Notes: generated by a model not told the origin, from the letters alone. DNA of 8,289 nucleotides from Candidatus Sediminicultor sextus (GCA_014894735.1 JADBKX010000119.1:1-8289); one strand, 5' to 3'; positions 1 to 7,449 are shown, numbered from the stretch's first letter. Translations and numbers: made by a program.

Positions 1-1467
1 GGTAACTAATACTGATGTCGGATAGAAACATTTTAAATCTTCTGTTTCTTCCGGCCAGCCTAAGGTAGAAAAAGGCCACAAGGCAGAGCTAAACCAGGTA
101 TCTAAAACGTCCGGGTCTTGCAGCAGATTATGATTACCACATTTTTTACATATTGTAGGATCTTCTAATTCTACGATTATTTCTCCGCAATCTTGACAAT
201 ACCAGACCGGGATACGATGTCCCCACCACAACTGACGTGAGATACACCAATCTTTAATATTTCTCATCCAGTCATAATAAACTTTGCCCCAACGAGCAGG
301 TATAAATTCAATTCTGCCTTCTTCCACAGCTAATATTGCAGGTTCAGCAATTTCTTTCATTTTAACGAACCATTGTTTAGAAAGATATGGTTCAATAATA
401 GTTCCACATCTGTAACAATGCCCGATAGAATGTTTATAATCTTCGATCTTATTTAAGAATCCTCTTTTTCTTAATTCATTCAAAACTCTTTCTCGACATT
501 TAAACACAGGTAAATTTTTAAAATTTCCTGCCTGTTCATTCGTTGTGCCATCATTATTTAATATATTAATTACTTGTAGTTTTTGACGTTTTCCTAATTC
601 AAAATCATTTAAATCGTGGGCCGGGGTTATCTTTACTGCTCCAGTACCAAATTCAGGATCAACATAACTATCAGCTATTATCGGTATTTCTCTCTCCATT
701 AAAGGTAATATGGCAGTTTTACCGATAAAATTTTGATATCTTTTGTCATCGGGATGAACTGCTACTGCAGTATCACCGAGCATAGTTTCAGGACGGGTGG
801 TAGCGACAGTTATAATCTCTCCTTTAGAATCTTTTATGGGATAATTTATATAATACAGACTTGCATCTTCTTCAATTGATTCAACCTCAATATCAGCCAA
901 AGCAGTCTGACATCTCGGGCACCAATTTATTACATAATTTTCCCGGTATATCAGGCCTTCTTTATATAATTGTATAAATACCTTTCTTACAGCCTTGGAA
1001 AGACCTTTATCTAAAGTAAATCTTAATCGTGACCAATCACAAGAAAATCCTAATTTTTTTAATTGATTTATTATATTATTTCCGTATTTTTCTTTCCATT
1101 CCCATACTCTGTCTACAAATTGTTCTCTTCCTAAATCGTACCTGCTTTTCCCTTCTTTGGCAATTTCTTTTTCCACTACATTTTGAGTGGCAATTCCGGC
1201 ATGATCAGTTCCTGGCAGCCAAAGAGTATTGTAGCCTTCCATTTTTTTCCATCTAATTAAAATATCTTGTAAAGTATTATTTAAAGCATGCCCGATATGC
1301 AATGATCCTGTAACATTGGGTGGGGGTATAACGATAGAAAAGTTATTTTCTTTATTGTGATTATGCTTTGCTTTAAAATAATCTTTTTCTAACCAGAATT
1401 TATACCATTTTTCTTCAACTTTTTTAGGATTGTATACTGAAGGTATTTCAGCATCTATTTTTCTCAT
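1..1467 (-). CDS. valS: Valine--tRNA ligase, N-terminal 489 residues (runs off the left edge)
   Basis: This cytoplasmic class I aminoacyl-tRNA synthetase charges tRNA-Val with valine and hydrolyses mischarged Thr-tRNA-Val. I translated the frame from ATG at 1467 to base 1: 489 codons, no stop. The Rossmann signature PPPNVTGSLHIGH ends with HIGH at residues 57-60. TTRPETM (223-229) and GTGAVKITPAHD (274-285) belong to the CP1 editing domain. The return to the catalytic core is marked by DWCISRQLWWGHRIPVWYC (406-424) and DVLDTWFSSALWPFSTLGWP (453-472). Cysteine pairs CPRC (183-186), CYRC (351-354), CQDC (424-427) and CKKC (440-443) resemble the zinc ligands of bacterial ValS. The protein is usually about 880 residues, so KMSKS, the anticodon-binding domain and the C-terminal coiled coil lie outside the window. 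The start is fixed by GGAGG (1476-1480), 8 nt upstream. A T-box leader controls expression. Confidence 0.98.
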   Translation of the reverse strand, partial: MRKIDAEIPSVYNPKKVEEKWYKFWLEKDYFKAKHNHNKENNFSIVIPPPNVTGSLHIGHALNNTLQDILIRWKKMEGYNTLWLPGTDHAGIATQNVVEKEIAKEGKSRYDLGREQFVDRVWEWKEKYGNNIINQLKKLGFSCDWSRLRFTLDKGLSKAVRKVFIQLYKEGLIYRENYVINWCPRCQTALADIEVESIEEDASLYYINYPIKDSKGEIITVATTRPETMLGDTAVAVHPDDKRYQNFIGKTAILPLMEREIPIIADSYVDPEFGTGAVKITPAHDLNDFELGKRQKLQVINILNNDGTTNEQAGNFKNLPVFKCRERVLNELRKRGFLNKIEDYKHSIGHCYRCGTIIEPYLSKQWFVKMKEIAEPAILAVEEGRIEFIPARWGKVYYDWMRNIKDWCISRQLWWGHRIPVWYCQDCGEIIVELEDPTICKKCGNHNLLQDPDVLDTWFSSALWPFSTLGWPEETEDLKCFYPTSVLVT

Positions 1468-1493
1468 TTTCTTTCCCTCCTTAAGCTAAAAAA

Positions 1494-1533
1494 CAAAAAA
1501 CCCCTTTCGTTTCTCAAAAGGACGAAAGGAGTT
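1494..1533 (-). terminator. Intrinsic terminator of the valS T-box leader
   Basis: On the minus strand, AACTCCTTTCGT (1533-1522) pairs along its full 12 nt with ACGAAAGGGGTT (1510-1499), with one G-U pair, around an 11-nt loop. A T-rich tract (TTTT, G, then T's) follows. The 5' arm and loop include CCTT sequence that can instead pair with AAGG at the start of the T-box, so terminator and antiterminator are mutually exclusive. The hairpin ends about 14 nt before the valS Shine-Dalgarno sequence, so termination here would stop transcription before valS. Confidence 0.93.
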
Positions 1534-1713
1534 TATCCGCGGTACCACCTTAATTCCTGTCTAAAACATTTCTATGATATCTATATTAAACAGGCTCTCA
1601 ATGTTTAAGTTATAACGTAACTATCGGTTAATCCTACTCTTATTATTCAGATTAACAGCTTTGGGATGACTTTCGAATAAAATTATATCTAACTTTATTC
1701 TACTCTTCCCTTC
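1494..1713 (-). promoter_or_regulatory. T-box riboswitch, valine-specific (specifier GUC), compact Stem I
   Basis: The leader senses uncharged tRNA-Val and allows read-through into valS when valine is scarce. The T-box AAGGTGGTACCGCGG is at 1551-1537. Its UGGU bulge complements a tRNA ending in ACCA. Upstream, GGGA (1710-1707) pairs with TCCC (1666-1663), enclosing a specifier loop with AGAGTA on the 5' side and GAAAGTCA on the 3' side. By comparison with the GAAAGGCAUUC context of B. subtilis glyQS, the specifier is GTC at 1670-1668, a valine codon that agrees with the downstream gene. Above this loop is only a hairpin of GAATAA and AGTTA pairing with TAATT and TTATTC around a GATA loop (1700-1675). 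Next come Stem II (1656-1650 with 1633-1627) with a UGAA/AGUAG S-turn, a small hairpin or pseudoknot element at 1622-1608, and a 9-bp Stem III (1594-1586 with 1564-1556). The fold was worked out by hand. Confidence 0.95.
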
Positions 1714-1740
1714 TTAGTTTTTATCATTTTTATATTAGAT

Positions 1741-1770
1741 ATATTACTATAAGTAAAGATTGTTTGTCAA
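1741..1770 (-). promoter_or_regulatory. Promoter of the valS T-box leader
   Basis: Reading the minus strand, a perfect -35 TTGACA (1770-1765) is followed after 18 bp by TAATAT (1746-1741), which matches four of six -10 positions. Transcription would start near 1734, about 20 nt before the first leader stem. The -35 begins five bases after the lon stop codon, so valS has its own promoter directly behind the protease operon. Confidence 0.75.
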
Positions 1771-1774
1771 AAAA

Positions 1775-4123
1775 TTAAAAAGGACTTCTGGTAAGAGCAT
1801 TTTTTAAAACTTCATCTATATTATTTACCATAATAAATTTTAATCTTTTTTTAATATCCTTGGGTAAATCTTCTAAATTCTTAAAATTATCTTTAGGGAT
1901 TATAATAGTTGTAATACCAGATTGATAAGCGGCAAGTATTTTTTCCTTTAAACCTCCTACTGCTAAAACTTTGCCTTGCAGGGTAATTTCGCCGGTCATA
2001 GCTACATCTTTTCGAATCGGGATATCGGTAAGTGAAGAAATTAAAGAAGTAGCCATGGTTATACCGGCAGATGGACCATCCTTAGGGACCGCTCCTTCTG
2101 GAATATGAACATGAATATCACAATTTTCGTAAAACTTACTATCTATCTTAAATTTTGCTGCTCGAGAACGAGCGTAGGTCAAGGCAGCTTTCCCTGATTC
2201 TTGCATAACATCTCCCAGTTGCCCGGTTAGGGTTAATTTGCCTTTTCCGGGCATTACGATAGTTTCCACTGATAATACTTCTCCGCCGATTTCAGTCCAG
2301 GCTAAACCTGTTGCCAAACCCACGGTATCTTCTTGTCCAATTTTATCAATTTTATATTTAGGTATTCCCAAATAATTTTCTAAGTTTTTTAATGTGATTC
2401 TAACTCTTTTATTCTTATTCTTTTTAAAATAAACTAGTTTTAAAGCAACCTTTCTACATATAGATGATATTTCTTTTTCTAAGCTCCTTACTCCCGCTTC
2501 ATGAGTATATTCCTGGATTATTTTTTTCATAGCCTTTTCTGATATTTCTATATCATCTTTTTTGAAGCCATGATTATTCAATCGTTTAGGTAGTAAAAAT
2601 ACCTGGGCAATTTGTAATTTTTCATATTCAGTATAACCAGGAATATTAATTATTTCCATCCTGTCCCTTAGGGAATAAGGTATTTCATCTTCATTGTTAG
2701 CTGTGGTGATAAACATTACTTCAGAAAGATCAAAGGGAACTTCTAAATAATGGTCTCTAAAAGTATTGTTTTGCTCAGGATCCAATACTTCTAAAAGAGC
2801 AGAAGCCGGATCTCCTCTAAAATCCACACTCATTTTATCAATTTCATCCAACAAGAAGACAGGATTCTTAGATTTTACGTTAACTATCCCTTGAACAATT
2901 CTTCCAGGCATAGAACCTATATAAGTTTTTCTGTGTCCGCGTATATCTGCTTCATCCCGTACGCCTCCCAGGGAAGCTCTTATAAATTTTCTTCCCATTG
3001 CCCGGGCTATTGATTTCGCCAATGATGTCTTGCCTACTCCCGGAGGTCCTATTAAACATAGAATTGTCCCCAACTGTTTATTGCTCATTTTTTTCACTGC
3101 TAAGTACTCTAAGATTCTTTCTTTAATATCTAATAAACCATAATGGTCTTCATCTAAAATTTTTTTAACTAATTTTATATCTAATTTATCTGTAGTAGCT
3201 TCGTTCCAGGGAAGGGATATGATCCATTCTAAGTAATTTATTATTACCCCGCTCTCAGCAGATAAAAATGGCATTTTTTCTAAACGATTTGTTTCTTTGA
3301 TGCACTTCTCTTCAACTTCTTGATTAAGTTTTAAAGAAAATATTTTTTCTTTGAATTCTTCAGCTTCTGAAATGTTTTCTTCATTATCTCCTAATTCTTT
3401 TTGTATTTCTTTTAATTGCTCTTTTAGATAATAATCTTTTTGGTAATTTTCTAAATTTACTTCTACTCTATCTTGAATCTTTTTTTCTAATTCTAAAATA
3501 CTTATTTCTTTTTTTAATATAACAATTAATTTCTCCAGTCTTTCCAAAGGATTAACTATTTCCAATAAATTTTGTTTTTCTTTTATCTGTAAAACTAAAT
3601 TTGAAGCAATTATATCAGCCAATTTATCTGGTTTTTCAATATTCTTTATGGATAGCATCATTTCTGAAGGTAATTTACTGTTTAATTTTAAATATTGTTC
3701 GAATCTATTGATTGCTAATCTCATCAAGGCTTCTATTTTTAGATTTTTACCGTTTTTAACTTTTATTTTTTCTACTTCTACCTTAAGAAAATTATTAAAT
3801 CCTTCTGTATTTTTAATTTTTGCTCTACCGAGTCCTTCTACTAATATTTTTATGGTATCATCGGGTAGTTTAAAAATTTGTATTATCTTGGCAATTGTTC
3901 CGATAGAATACATATCTTCTAATTTTGGTTTTTCTACTTCTGGGTCTATCTGAGTTGCAATAAATATCAAGCTTTTTAAATTTATTGCTTCTTCTAAAGC
4001 ATTAATAGATTGTTCTCTCCCAACAAAAAGAGGAATAATCATATTGGGAAAAACAACTAATTCTCTTAGTGGTAATAAAGGTAATATATTTTTGTCTACG
4101 CTTCTTATATTTTTATTATTCAT
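1775..4123 (-). CDS. lon: ATP-dependent protease Lon, LonA type (782 aa)
   Basis: This soluble hexameric AAA+ serine protease degrades misfolded and specific regulatory proteins. The N-terminal substrate-binding region (about 13-205) opens with LPLLPLRELVVFPNMIIPLFVGRE, followed by a helical, coiled-coil stretch (about 205-290). The AAA+ module has Walker A GPPGVGKT (359-366), Walker B VFLLDEID (422-429), sensor 1 TTAN (473-476) and sensor 2 GVRSLEK (Arg546). In the protease domain the catalytic Ser685 is in PKDGPSAG and the partner lysine in GGLKEK is Lys728, 43 residues on as in E. coli (Ser679/Lys722). Length is normal and there is no membrane segment, so it is not LonB. Its ATG overlaps the clpX stop as ATGA, and only AAGAAAAG precedes it, a poor ribosome site, so translation probably depends on reinitiation after clpX. 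No terminator is visible between its stop and the valS promoter. Confidence 0.99.
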   Translation of the reverse strand: MNNKNIRSVDKNILPLLPLRELVVFPNMIIPLFVGREQSINALEEAINLKSLIFIATQIDPEVEKPKLEDMYSIGTIAKIIQIFKLPDDTIKILVEGLGRAKIKNTEGFNNFLKVEVEKIKVKNGKNLKIEALMRLAINRFEQYLKLNSKLPSEMMLSIKNIEKPDKLADIIASNLVLQIKEKQNLLEIVNPLERLEKLIVILKKEISILELEKKIQDRVEVNLENYQKDYYLKEQLKEIQKELGDNEENISEAEEFKEKIFSLKLNQEVEEKCIKETNRLEKMPFLSAESGVIINYLEWIISLPWNEATTDKLDIKLVKKILDEDHYGLLDIKERILEYLAVKKMSNKQLGTILCLIGPPGVGKTSLAKSIARAMGRKFIRASLGGVRDEADIRGHRKTYIGSMPGRIVQGIVNVKSKNPVFLLDEIDKMSVDFRGDPASALLEVLDPEQNNTFRDHYLEVPFDLSEVMFITTANNEDEIPYSLRDRMEIINIPGYTEYEKLQIAQVFLLPKRLNNHGFKKDDIEISEKAMKKIIQEYTHEAGVRSLEKEISSICRKVALKLVYFKKNKNKRVRITLKNLENYLGIPKYKIDKIGQEDTVGLATGLAWTEIGGEVLSVETIVMPGKGKLTLTGQLGDVMQESGKAALTYARSRAAKFKIDSKFYENCDIHVHIPEGAVPKDGPSAGITMATSLISSLTDIPIRKDVAMTGEITLQGKVLAVGGLKEKILAAYQSGITTIIIPKDNFKNLEDLPKDIKKRLKFIMVNNIDEVLKNALTRSPF

Positions 4124-5391
4124 GCTGTTTCTTTTCTTAAACCCTTTCCATATCTTTCTATCTCAGGCATCTGTTTCTTTTTCACAACTTCTTCGGTAAT
4201 AGTGCATTTTTCAATATTTTTCTCCGAAGGTATCTGGTACATTATATCTAATATTGAATCTTCCATAATTGAACGCAAGCCCCTTGCCCCTATTTTTCTT
4301 TTTAGACTTTCTTCCACGATAGCATCTAAAGCTCCGGGGGTAAGATTAAGTTCAACACCTTCTAATTCAAATATCTTTTTATACTGTTTTACTATGGCAT
4401 TTTTCGGCTGGGTTAATATTTTCATTAATGCGTCTTTATTTAAAGCTTCTAAGGTAGATACTATATGCAATCTCCCCACTAATTCGGGAATTAAGCCATA
4501 CTTTATCAGATCTTCCGGTAAAACATTTTCCATTAATTTATAATTTCTTTCTTTATTATCTTTAGTTTTTATATCTGCTTTGAATCCAATATTATTTTTG
4601 CCTATTCGGTAATTTATTATATTTTCTAATCCCTCAAAAGTTCCCCCACAAATAAACAATATTTCCGTGGTATCTATCTGAATATTCTTTTCTTGCGGGT
4701 GCTTTCTCCCTCCGTAAGGTGGTACGCTTGCAACTGTCCCTTCTATAATTTTTAAAAGAGCCTGCTGTACTCCTTCTCCTGACACATCTCTGGTTATAGA
4801 AGGGTTTTCTGATTTACGTGCTATTTTGTCAATCTCATCTATATAGATTATTCCTTTTTGAGCTAGATTTATATCATTATCGGTTACTCTCAGTAAATTT
4901 AATAGAATATTTTCTACATCATCGCCTACATATCCCGCTTCAGTCAAAGTTGTAGCATCAGCAATAACAAATGGAACATTTAGTTTTTTAGCTAAAGTCT
5001 TGGCTAACAAGGTCTTTCCACATCCAGTAGGGCCTATTAACAGAATATTGCTCTTTTCTAATTCGATCTCTTCCTTTGCCTTATCTATTTTTTTATCTTC
5101 TTTATCTAATCTATCATTACTATTACTTTTGATTCTTTTGTAGTGGTTGTATACAGCAACTGCTAGTATTTTTTTTGCCTTTTCTTGTTCTATTATATAT
5201 TCATCTAAAAAACTTTTAATTTCTTTGGGAGAGGGAACATTTCTTAAATCAAATGGCCTGTCTTCTTTCTTTCTTCTATCTAATATAATATCATTGCAAG
5301 CTTTAATACATTCATCACATATACAAACACCTGGGCCAGCAACTATTTTATATACTTCATCTTGAGTTTTGCCACAAAACGAACAATTCAC
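4120..5391 (-). CDS. clpX: ATP-dependent Clp protease ATP-binding subunit ClpX (423 aa)
   Basis: ClpX is the hexameric AAA+ unfoldase that recognises tagged substrates and threads them into ClpP. The N-terminal zinc domain has Cys3, Cys6, Cys25 and Cys28 in the usual CxxC-x18-CxxC spacing; Cys23 replaces the aromatic residue usual in GVYICDEC. Walker A is GPTGCGKT (120-127), Walker B IIYIDEID (181-188), the pore loop GYVG (153-156), pore-2 around RDVSGEG (201-207), the RKH loop 229-231, the ClpP-docking loop IGF (268-270), the arginine finger Arg307 and sensor 2 GARG (368-371). A charged stretch at about 88-113 is longer than in E. coli. The start is GTG (5391-5389). An in-frame TGA at 5400-5398 excludes any earlier start, and AAGGGAG (5408-5402) is its ribosome site. 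All ClpXP-specific motifs are present, and clpP lies immediately upstream. Confidence 0.99.
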   Translation of the reverse strand: MNCSFCGKTQDEVYKIVAGPGVCICDECIKACNDIILDRRKKEDRPFDLRNVPSPKEIKSFLDEYIIEQEKAKKILAVAVYNHYKRIKSNSNDRLDKEDKKIDKAKEEIELEKSNILLIGPTGCGKTLLAKTLAKKLNVPFVIADATTLTEAGYVGDDVENILLNLLRVTDNDINLAQKGIIYIDEIDKIARKSENPSITRDVSGEGVQQALLKIIEGTVASVPPYGGRKHPQEKNIQIDTTEILFICGGTFEGLENIINYRIGKNNIGFKADIKTKDNKERNYKLMENVLPEDLIKYGLIPELVGRLHIVSTLEALNKDALMKILTQPKNAIVKQYKKIFELEGVELNLTPGALDAIVEESLKRKIGARGLRSIMEDSILDIMYQIPSEKNIEKCTITEEVVKKKQMPEIERYGKGLRKETA

Positions 5392-5409
5392 TATTTTTCA
5401 ACTCCCTTC

Positions 5410-5437
5410 TCGTATTTCGTATATCGTATTTCGTATA
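5410..5437. repeat. 14-bp tandem duplication in the clpP-clpX gap (first type)
   Basis: Two perfect copies of TCGTATTTCGTATA lie head to tail (5410-5423 and 5424-5437, plus strand). Each copy is itself built from shorter TCGTAT-like units. The array sits between a candidate -10 element and the clpX ribosome site. It therefore forms most of the 5' leader of any transcript that starts in the gap. Confidence 0.9.
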
Positions 5438-5438
5438 T

Positions 5439-5468
5439 ATTATAGCAATATATAGTATCGAGTATCCA
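5439..5468 (-). promoter_or_regulatory. Candidate internal promoter for clpX-lon
   Basis: On the minus strand, TGCTATAAT (5447-5439) is a perfect -10 with the extended TGn motif. TGGATA (5468-5463), 18 bp upstream, matches four of six -35 positions. A start near 5432 would give clpX-lon a leader of about 40 nt. The surroundings are simple AT-rich repeats, so a chance match is possible. Confidence 0.5.
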
Positions 5469-5485
5469 GTATCGAGTATCCAGTA
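5454..5485. repeat. 14-bp tandem duplication in the clpP-clpX gap (second type)
   Basis: Two perfect copies of AGTATCGAGTATCC (5454-5467 and 5468-5481, plus strand) are followed by the first four bases, AGTA, of a third copy. The array ends one base short of the clpP stop codon (5488-5486). Its sequence differs from the other 14-bp pair, but both are built around GTAT units and have the same period. Confidence 0.9.
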
Positions 5486-6082
5486 CTATTTTATTGCTTC
5501 TTCGCGACTTTTAATTACTTCATCAACCAATCCATATTTTTTAGATTCTTGAGCAGTCATATAGAAATCTCTTTCAGTATCTTTCTCAACTTTTTCAAGT
5601 TTTTGTCCGGTATGGTGAGTCAATATTTTATTTAGAGTATCTTTAATTCTTTTAAGCTCTCGAGCCTGTATCTCGATATCTGTAACCTGTCCCTGCACCC
5701 CTCCTAAAGGCTGATGCACCATAATCCTTGAATTAGGTAAGGCAAATCTCTTCCCTTTTGCACCTGACGCTAAAATTAAAGCGGCGCCACTTGCAGCCAT
5801 ACCTATACAAATGGTTGAAACATCAGATCTTATATATTGGATGGTATCATATATAGCAATAGTAGAGCTTACAGAACCACCAGGGCTATTAATATAAATA
5901 TAAATATCCTTGTCAGGATCGGCTGCTTCCAAAAATAATAATTGCGCAATTACAATATTGGCTACCGAATCATCTATTTCTGTTCCTAGAAATATTATTC
6001 TATCTTTTAGTAACCGAGAATAAATATCGTAAGATCTCTCCCCTCGAGGAGTTTGTTCAACTACAATAGGCACTAAGGTCAT
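5486..6082 (-). CDS. clpP: ATP-dependent Clp protease proteolytic subunit ClpP (198 aa)
   Basis: ClpP is the tetradecameric serine peptidase barrel that degrades polypeptides fed to it by ClpX or other Clp ATPases. The catalytic triad is Ser98 (GMAASGA), His123 (MVHQP) and Asp172 (RDFYM), at the usual spacing. The N-terminus LVPIVVEQTPRGERSYDIYS matches the axial-loop region of Bacillus-type ClpP almost from the first residue, so any propeptide is very short. The oxyanion/substrate strand NSPGGS (65-70) and the handle helix region at about 130-155 are intact. The ATG overlaps the tig TGA as ATGA. A strong AGGAGGT lies inside the last tig codons (EVTPK), indicating translational coupling. Length and motifs are ordinary for the family, and nothing suggests an inactive ClpR-type paralogue. 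Confidence 0.99.
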   Translation of the reverse strand: MTLVPIVVEQTPRGERSYDIYSRLLKDRIIFLGTEIDDSVANIVIAQLLFLEAADPDKDIYIYINSPGGSVSSTIAIYDTIQYIRSDVSTICIGMAASGAALILASGAKGKRFALPNSRIMVHQPLGGVQGQVTDIEIQARELKRIKDTLNKILTHHTGQKLEKVEKDTERDFYMTAQESKKYGLVDEVIKSREEAIK

Positions 6083-7386
6083 TTGGGTGTTACCTCCTTT
6101 TGCAAATTTACTTTTTTGTTTAACAAATCAATTATTTTTTCTCTTTTTATACTTTCTTTCAAACCATCTAAATTATTATTTTTTTTAAAAGTTGCCTCTA
6201 CTTTCAAAGCATCTTGTTTCAGCTCTTTAGCAATTATTTCAATTTTATCCATAACCTCTTTTTCAGTAACCTGAATATTCTCTACTTGACTAATTTTATC
6301 TAACACTAATTCTTGCTTTATTCTTTTTTCAGCAACAATTTCGTATTCTTTTTTGACTTTTTCTTCATCAGTTTTAATACGCTTATAATAATCCTGTAAA
6401 GATAAATCTTTAGATTTTAAATCATCTTCCAAAGATTTCATCATATATTCTACTTCTCTTTCAATTAATATTTTTGGTACTTTTGTTTCACAAATATCTG
6501 TTACTTTTTCTAATAATTTACTTTCATAATTATTTTCATTCAACGTTTTGAGCTGTTTCTCTAATTTATCCTTAATATCTTCTCTAAAATCATCTAAATT
6601 TTTATAATTACCCACTGTTTTGACAAAATCTACATTTAATTCCGGCAGTTCTTTTTCTTTTATTTCAATAATTTTAACTTTATAGGTAATTTCTTTACCT
6701 GCTATCTTTTTATCCTTAATCTCCTTGGAAATTAAAATCTTTATCTCTTTTTCATCTCCTGCCGAACAGTCTATAAGTTTCTTATTAAATTCAGGTGGAA
6801 TATTTTTTCCTAATTGAATAATCTGTTTTTCAACTTTACTTCCCTCTACTACTTTTCCCTCAATGTATCCTATGGAATCAACTACCAGAAAATCGCCTTC
6901 TTTTGCTTGGCGGCCTTTAACTATTTTTAATTTAGCTAAATTTTCCTGAATTCTTCTTATCTCATTGTTTACTTCAGTATTCGTTACTTTTACATCTTCT
7001 TTTTGGATACTAATCTTATCAAAAGAACCCAGTTTTACTTCCGGCCTTACCTGAACGGTCGCCTCAAAAATTAATGGTTTATCTTCTTCTATTTGAATTA
7101 CCTTAATTTCCGGTTGATCTATTGGTTGGATATTATTTTTATTTATAGCTTCGAGATAACATTCCGGAATTAATTTTTCGGCAGTTTTATCATAAAAATA
7201 TTCCTTCCCTAAATGCAGGTTCAAAATATTTTTAGGTACTCTCCCCTTTCGGAATCCTGGTATTTTTATTTTATAAGATGCGTCATTGTATACTTTATCT
7301 AAATTGCTATTTACTTCTAACTTGTCCGTTTCAATCTTAAGCTTCACTTCATTTTCTTTTTGCTTTTCAATTTCTACTTTTACCAT
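6079..7386 (-). CDS. tig: Trigger factor, ribosome-associated chaperone (435 aa)
   Basis: Trigger factor binds ribosomal protein uL23 at the exit tunnel and shields nascent chains. The N-terminal ribosome-binding domain (1 to about 115) holds the signature GFRKGRVPK (44-52). An FKBP-like domain spans about 160-245, starting GDFLVVDSIGYIEG and ending near KELPELN. The lysine- and glutamate-rich C-terminal helical chaperone arms follow (about 250-435). Several FKBP pocket positions differ from E. coli: IDFTG is VDSIG, and MIPGFEDGI aligns with NIPPEFNKKL, so prolyl isomerase activity may be weak or absent. That is inferred from a by-eye alignment. ATG at 7386 has GGAGGT (7401-7396) at good spacing. 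It is the first gene of the tig-clpP-clpX-lon cluster, a common bacterial arrangement. Confidence 0.97.
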   Translation of the reverse strand: MVKVEIEKQKENEVKLKIETDKLEVNSNLDKVYNDASYKIKIPGFRKGRVPKNILNLHLGKEYFYDKTAEKLIPECYLEAINKNNIQPIDQPEIKVIQIEEDKPLIFEATVQVRPEVKLGSFDKISIQKEDVKVTNTEVNNEIRRIQENLAKLKIVKGRQAKEGDFLVVDSIGYIEGKVVEGSKVEKQIIQLGKNIPPEFNKKLIDCSAGDEKEIKILISKEIKDKKIAGKEITYKVKIIEIKEKELPELNVDFVKTVGNYKNLDDFREDIKDKLEKQLKTLNENNYESKLLEKVTDICETKVPKILIEREVEYMMKSLEDDLKSKDLSLQDYYKRIKTDEEKVKKEYEIVAEKRIKQELVLDKISQVENIQVTEKEVMDKIEIIAKELKQDALKVEATFKKNNNLDGLKESIKREKIIDLLNKKVNLQKEVTPK

Positions 7387-7411
7387 TACCTTGAAACCTC
7401 CGTTATTATAA

Positions 7412-7449
7412 CAATTTTCCGATTAGCCAATTCTCCAATTTACCGATTA
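7412..7449. repeat. Short direct repeat upstream of tig
   Basis: On the minus strand TAATCGGNAAATTG occurs twice (7449-7436 and 7425-7412), identical except at the N, with a 24-bp period. The 10-nt spacer also contains AATTGG. The copies lie in the presumed tig leader. They could be a protein-binding site or simple local duplication; nothing further identifies them. Confidence 0.6.

Noticed and set aside
1029..1256. Short plus-strand frame antisense to valS
   Set aside because: It lies entirely opposite the highly conserved valS catalytic region and encodes a low-complexity hydrophobic peptide, as expected of an antisense shadow.
1735..1775. Intrinsic terminator directly after lon
   Set aside because: The stretch is T-rich on the minus strand but has no stable inverted repeat before the T's; the first convincing terminator is the T-box one.
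5405..5490. CRISPR array or attachment site in the clpP-clpX gap
   Set aside because: The 14-bp units are directly adjacent with no spacers, and there is no integrase, transposase or cas gene in the window.
3648..6274. Plus-strand frames opposite lon, clpX and tig
   Set aside because: All are antisense to conserved coding sequence, are phenylalanine-, serine- and isoleucine-rich as AT-rich reverse complements tend to be, and have no recognisable domain.
7405..7413. TGTTATAAT just upstream of tig as its promoter
   Set aside because: It is a good extended -10, but transcription would begin inside the GGAGGT ribosome site and no -35 is correctly spaced. The TTGCAA/TTTAAT pair further upstream is more plausible.
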